Origin: Scleroderma bovista
Lineage: Eukaryota; Basidiomycota; Agaricomycetes; Boletales; Sclerodermataceae
DNA length: 18,594 nt
Assembly (NCBI GenBank): GCA_037178675.1
Contig: JAYMGJ010000344.1
Coordinates: 1-18,594 of the forward strand
Reading direction: 5' to 3'
Shown piece after piece: positions 16,162-18,594 of this stretch. The first letter of the stretch is position 1, and the number at the start of each line of letters is the position of its first letter. The notes under the pieces are model-generated. The model was not told where the DNA came from, did no database searches, and saw only the letters and a program-made list of their open reading frames with translations. Position numbers and translations under genes: made by a program.

Positions 16162-18594
16162 ATGTCCGACATCGACTCTGGTTTTATCGAAGTGCAGGTG
16201 GGCGGAGGGCGCCGTGCAGATGTGTCTCCACCTCTTGTGTTGACTCCCACTCGCCTTCGGACCGCCATCAAAGCAACCAACTGGGATGGTGGTCTCATTT
16301 CCAAGGCGCGACTGTGTCGCTCCGAGCAGACCAATCAGCCCACATCTGGCGCATCTCTTGATGGCAACCCATCCCTCCCATCACCCGAAATTTGATGCGC
16401 ATCAGAATTGTTTCAAAGCTCGGAAGACGTGTTGGTAAATCGTTTTTTGACGCCTCCAAGATATAGTCCTGCAGCCAGTGGTATGTATGATTTCCCCTAT
16501 TCGTTACTGCTCTTTTTCTGATCGCGTGCGCTCGTTCAGGCTCTCCGGGTTCACCAACACCGAAGGGGAAGACCGTTGATCATCAACAGAGATTCTCGGT
16601 GGAGTGCAGTGATGATGCATGCATTCCCCTTGATACTGGGATGATCGAGACGTCCCCCAGTGGTTTGACACTTGGTAGGTCCCAATGCGTGGTGAATTTA
16701 CAAGCAGGTTGATTTCCTGTATTACAGACACCTCATGTGGCACGGTCTGAGTGCCGTCGGAGGCCCCATTGCCTACTTGCAGTGATACTCCAACCGTTCA
16801 AATGGCTAGTATAGCTTTGGGCACCGTTCAAGTGCCAACACAGGATCTATTTACTGATAGCAATGTGCCTGCTTGCCAAACCACAGGTATAGCTGGTAGG
16901 TTGTCTAATTTGTGCCCAAATCTCCTCCTCAGCATACATGTCTATTCACTAGCGTCATCGTCTACTGAGGCCAAGGTTACCCTACGAGAATCTAAATTTA
17001 CGGTCCCTTCTAGACCTTTCAGAGTGCCTGCTTCGGAACTGGAGCTAGGTTTTGAACGCCACAGTTCGAATGGCCCCATCCCACAGGGCGACGGTGCTGT
17101 CATGTCACATCAGGATCTGCACTTCGGTGGCGACAATATCGATCCCGATGAGATGTTCGATGACAGTACCTTCGCAGTAGGAAGACCCTCGGACGCCATT
17201 CTAGACATGATACAAGAGGGTCTGGACCATATCAATGCATACCTTACAGACCTTGCGACACGCTCTGGACAGCCACCTCAGCAGATCATTGATCGCTTCC
17301 TCAAGCAACACGCCCGATCGAACCCAACAAATGACTGGAACAGCTACTCGAAATATTTTACGCACTACACCAAACAAGAACTAGGACGCCTCCAGAAACC
17401 TGGAGAATTCGCTGTCTCCGTCGATAGTATGCCATGTAAGGGCGCACTGGACGGGTCGCCGTATTCTAATTAAACCACAGCGGTCACGGTGCGCAAAAAG
17501 TGCTACAAGCTGTTCAAGAAGCGATACCCTGATACATGGCAAGATATACTCACCAAATTCGAGGAAAGTGCCCTGTATACTGAAATGGGGAAGACTGTTT
17601 CCCAATGGCAACAGTTATTCAATAAATCTGTCAAGCAGTTTACCCAGATGGTAAGCTTCTATATGACGGTGCTACGAGCACTTCTAATCATCATCTAGTT
17701 TTCAGCACAGTCGAAAGCACACGGTATCGAAGCAGCCTTCGTAATGGCAGGCAGTATCGTGAACCAAGATGCCTCCCTAGGATATGTGTATTCTACACCT
17801 GGTGCAGAGGATGTAAGTTCACACATCTCTAACCCTTATAATTGACTCATGGTTATCTGGCCATGGATAGTTTTTCATGGAGCGCTGTCGTGCCGACGAC
17901 AATGCAATCATAGGCCACTTCAAGGCCCATATATAGTAAGTACGACCATTCTGCTCTACTTACTGTTCTCACATTTTGTTGGTGTCGTCAGTCACCGGTC
18001 GTCTCTAGCATCTGTAACAGAGATGTTGCACACAGACAAGTCAGACAGCAAAGGAAAAGGAAAGGAGAGTGACAGAGGGCAGAATGTCGTTGATCTAATG
18101 TCTGATCATGATGACCTGGTGCTGGACAATGGGGGCGATGAACGCGAGGATCACAAGTTAGTGAAGAAGCTCCTCAGCTCGATGCTTGGTTTGTTATATT
18201 ACCTTATGCAAATGATGTGGCTCTGACAAGGTTTTAGAGAGCCATGGTCAGTCATGGGCCTCTGGGAAATTGTTTCCCTGGAAGCAACTTCCACAGAAAC
18301 TTGGCCAGCATGCACTCATCTGTGTAAACTGGCCAAATGCAGTATTGTTTCATGGACAAGAATGCATGCCATGTAGTAAGCCTAAAGGAATTTTGGATCT
18401 AACTATACCGGAATGCATGCAGGTCGTTGCTGCACTACGAGATAGTGGACCTCATAGGCTGCATTTTAAGTTCGAGCCAAACAACAAATGTGAGGGAACG
18501 TTGTTGCATTACTGGTGATCAAAGCTAATCTATAACTAGCGGACCTTCTCGCTTCCAAAAAGCCTGTCATCCTTGGCACACCGCCATTACATGA
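16162..18594 (+). pseudogene. Uncharacterised basidiomycete orphan-family gene, ten exons, two in-frame TGAs, runs off the edge
   Basis: Exons: 16162-16480, 16540-16674, 16728-16895, 16953-17435, 17481-17650, 17699-17812, 17871-17935, 17992-18188, 18238-18489, and 18540 to the edge. All introns are GT..AG, 45-59 nt, and phases agree at every join, giving over 650 codons. Recognisable blocks: LTPTRLRTAIKATNWDGG near the start; QPPQQIIDRFLKQHA, NDWNSYSKYFTHYTKQEL, RKKCYKLFKKRYPDTWQDIL in the middle; FFMERCRADDNAIIGHFKAHIY; then LFPWKQLP, CVNWPNAVLFHGQEC, GILDLTIPE. I recall this architecture from uncharacterised proteins in mushroom genomes but know no function. TGA codons sit in the N-terminal part (16393-16395 and 16748-16750); from 16751 on the frame is clean. 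Either the gene is dead, or the functional product starts later, or one N-terminal exon boundary is wrong. The 57-nt intron 16896-16952 keeps frame and could be coding. Confidence 0.6.

Noticed and set aside
4862..16750. TGA recoding (selenocysteine or reassigned codon)
   Set aside because: TGA is used as the normal end of the intact Ulp1 catalytic exon, no SECIS-like structure was noticed, and the affected genes show other decay. CpG-type mutation is simpler.

Overview
The window looks like accessory DNA from a mushroom-forming basidiomycete (Agaricomycetes). Every recognisable gene is eukaryotic, cut by 44-65 nt GT..AG introns (one has a perfect TACTAAC branch site). The families are typical of that group: a KDZ-type transposase, a C48/Ulp1 SUMO-type protease, a Ty1/copia retroelement and a fungal-type FunK1 kinase. 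The genus cannot be fixed from sequence alone. No rRNA, tRNA, CRISPR array or bacterial-style operon was seen. All spliced models were made by hand from splice signals, reading frame and remembered family motifs.

Layout: 1-925 is a large palindrome built of a 17-bp minisatellite. 1336-2694 (minus) is the C-terminal part of a KDZ transposase. A Ulp1-like protease gene runs on the plus strand from about 2665 to 5787. It is split by a 5'-truncated copia element (2777-4908, minus; 3' LTR at 2777-3015) flanked by the 5-bp repeat TCACC. Removing the insert brings the protease exon back into frame. 5788-8061 has no sound gene, apart from a small relic of a PIF1-like helicase C-terminus (6676-6918, minus) and a trinucleotide-rich tract. 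8062-10536 is a FunK1 kinase gene with two in-frame TGA codons and a lost metal-binding Asp.

The most interesting region is 11.1-15.7 kb. An apparently intact gene at 12280-13991 encodes a protein of about 504 residues. Its first 19 residues after Met copy the histone H3 tail (11 of 20 positions, including R2, K4, Q5, T6, A7, A15, P16 and R17). A PHD-like cysteine cluster, a domain whose pattern recalls a CHAT/caspase fold, and a C-terminal zinc ribbon follow. The gene lies between two direct repeats (11137-11537 and 14393-14867). It also lies between two clusters of a related ~40-bp unit in opposite orientation (11995-12168 and 15446-15690). The second direct repeat belongs to an unidentified, decayed minus-strand gene.

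16162 to the window end holds a ten-exon gene of an uncharacterised basidiomycete family. Its reading frame is consistent across all exons but has two in-frame TGA codons, and it runs off the 3' edge.

Taken together this is a repeat-rich compartment: transposase, retroelement and protease fragments, decaying kinase and orphan-family genes, and one chromatin-mimic gene that looks alive. All five in-frame nonsense codons found are TGA. This fits C-to-T decay of CGA codons (or G-to-A of TGG) rather than recoding.
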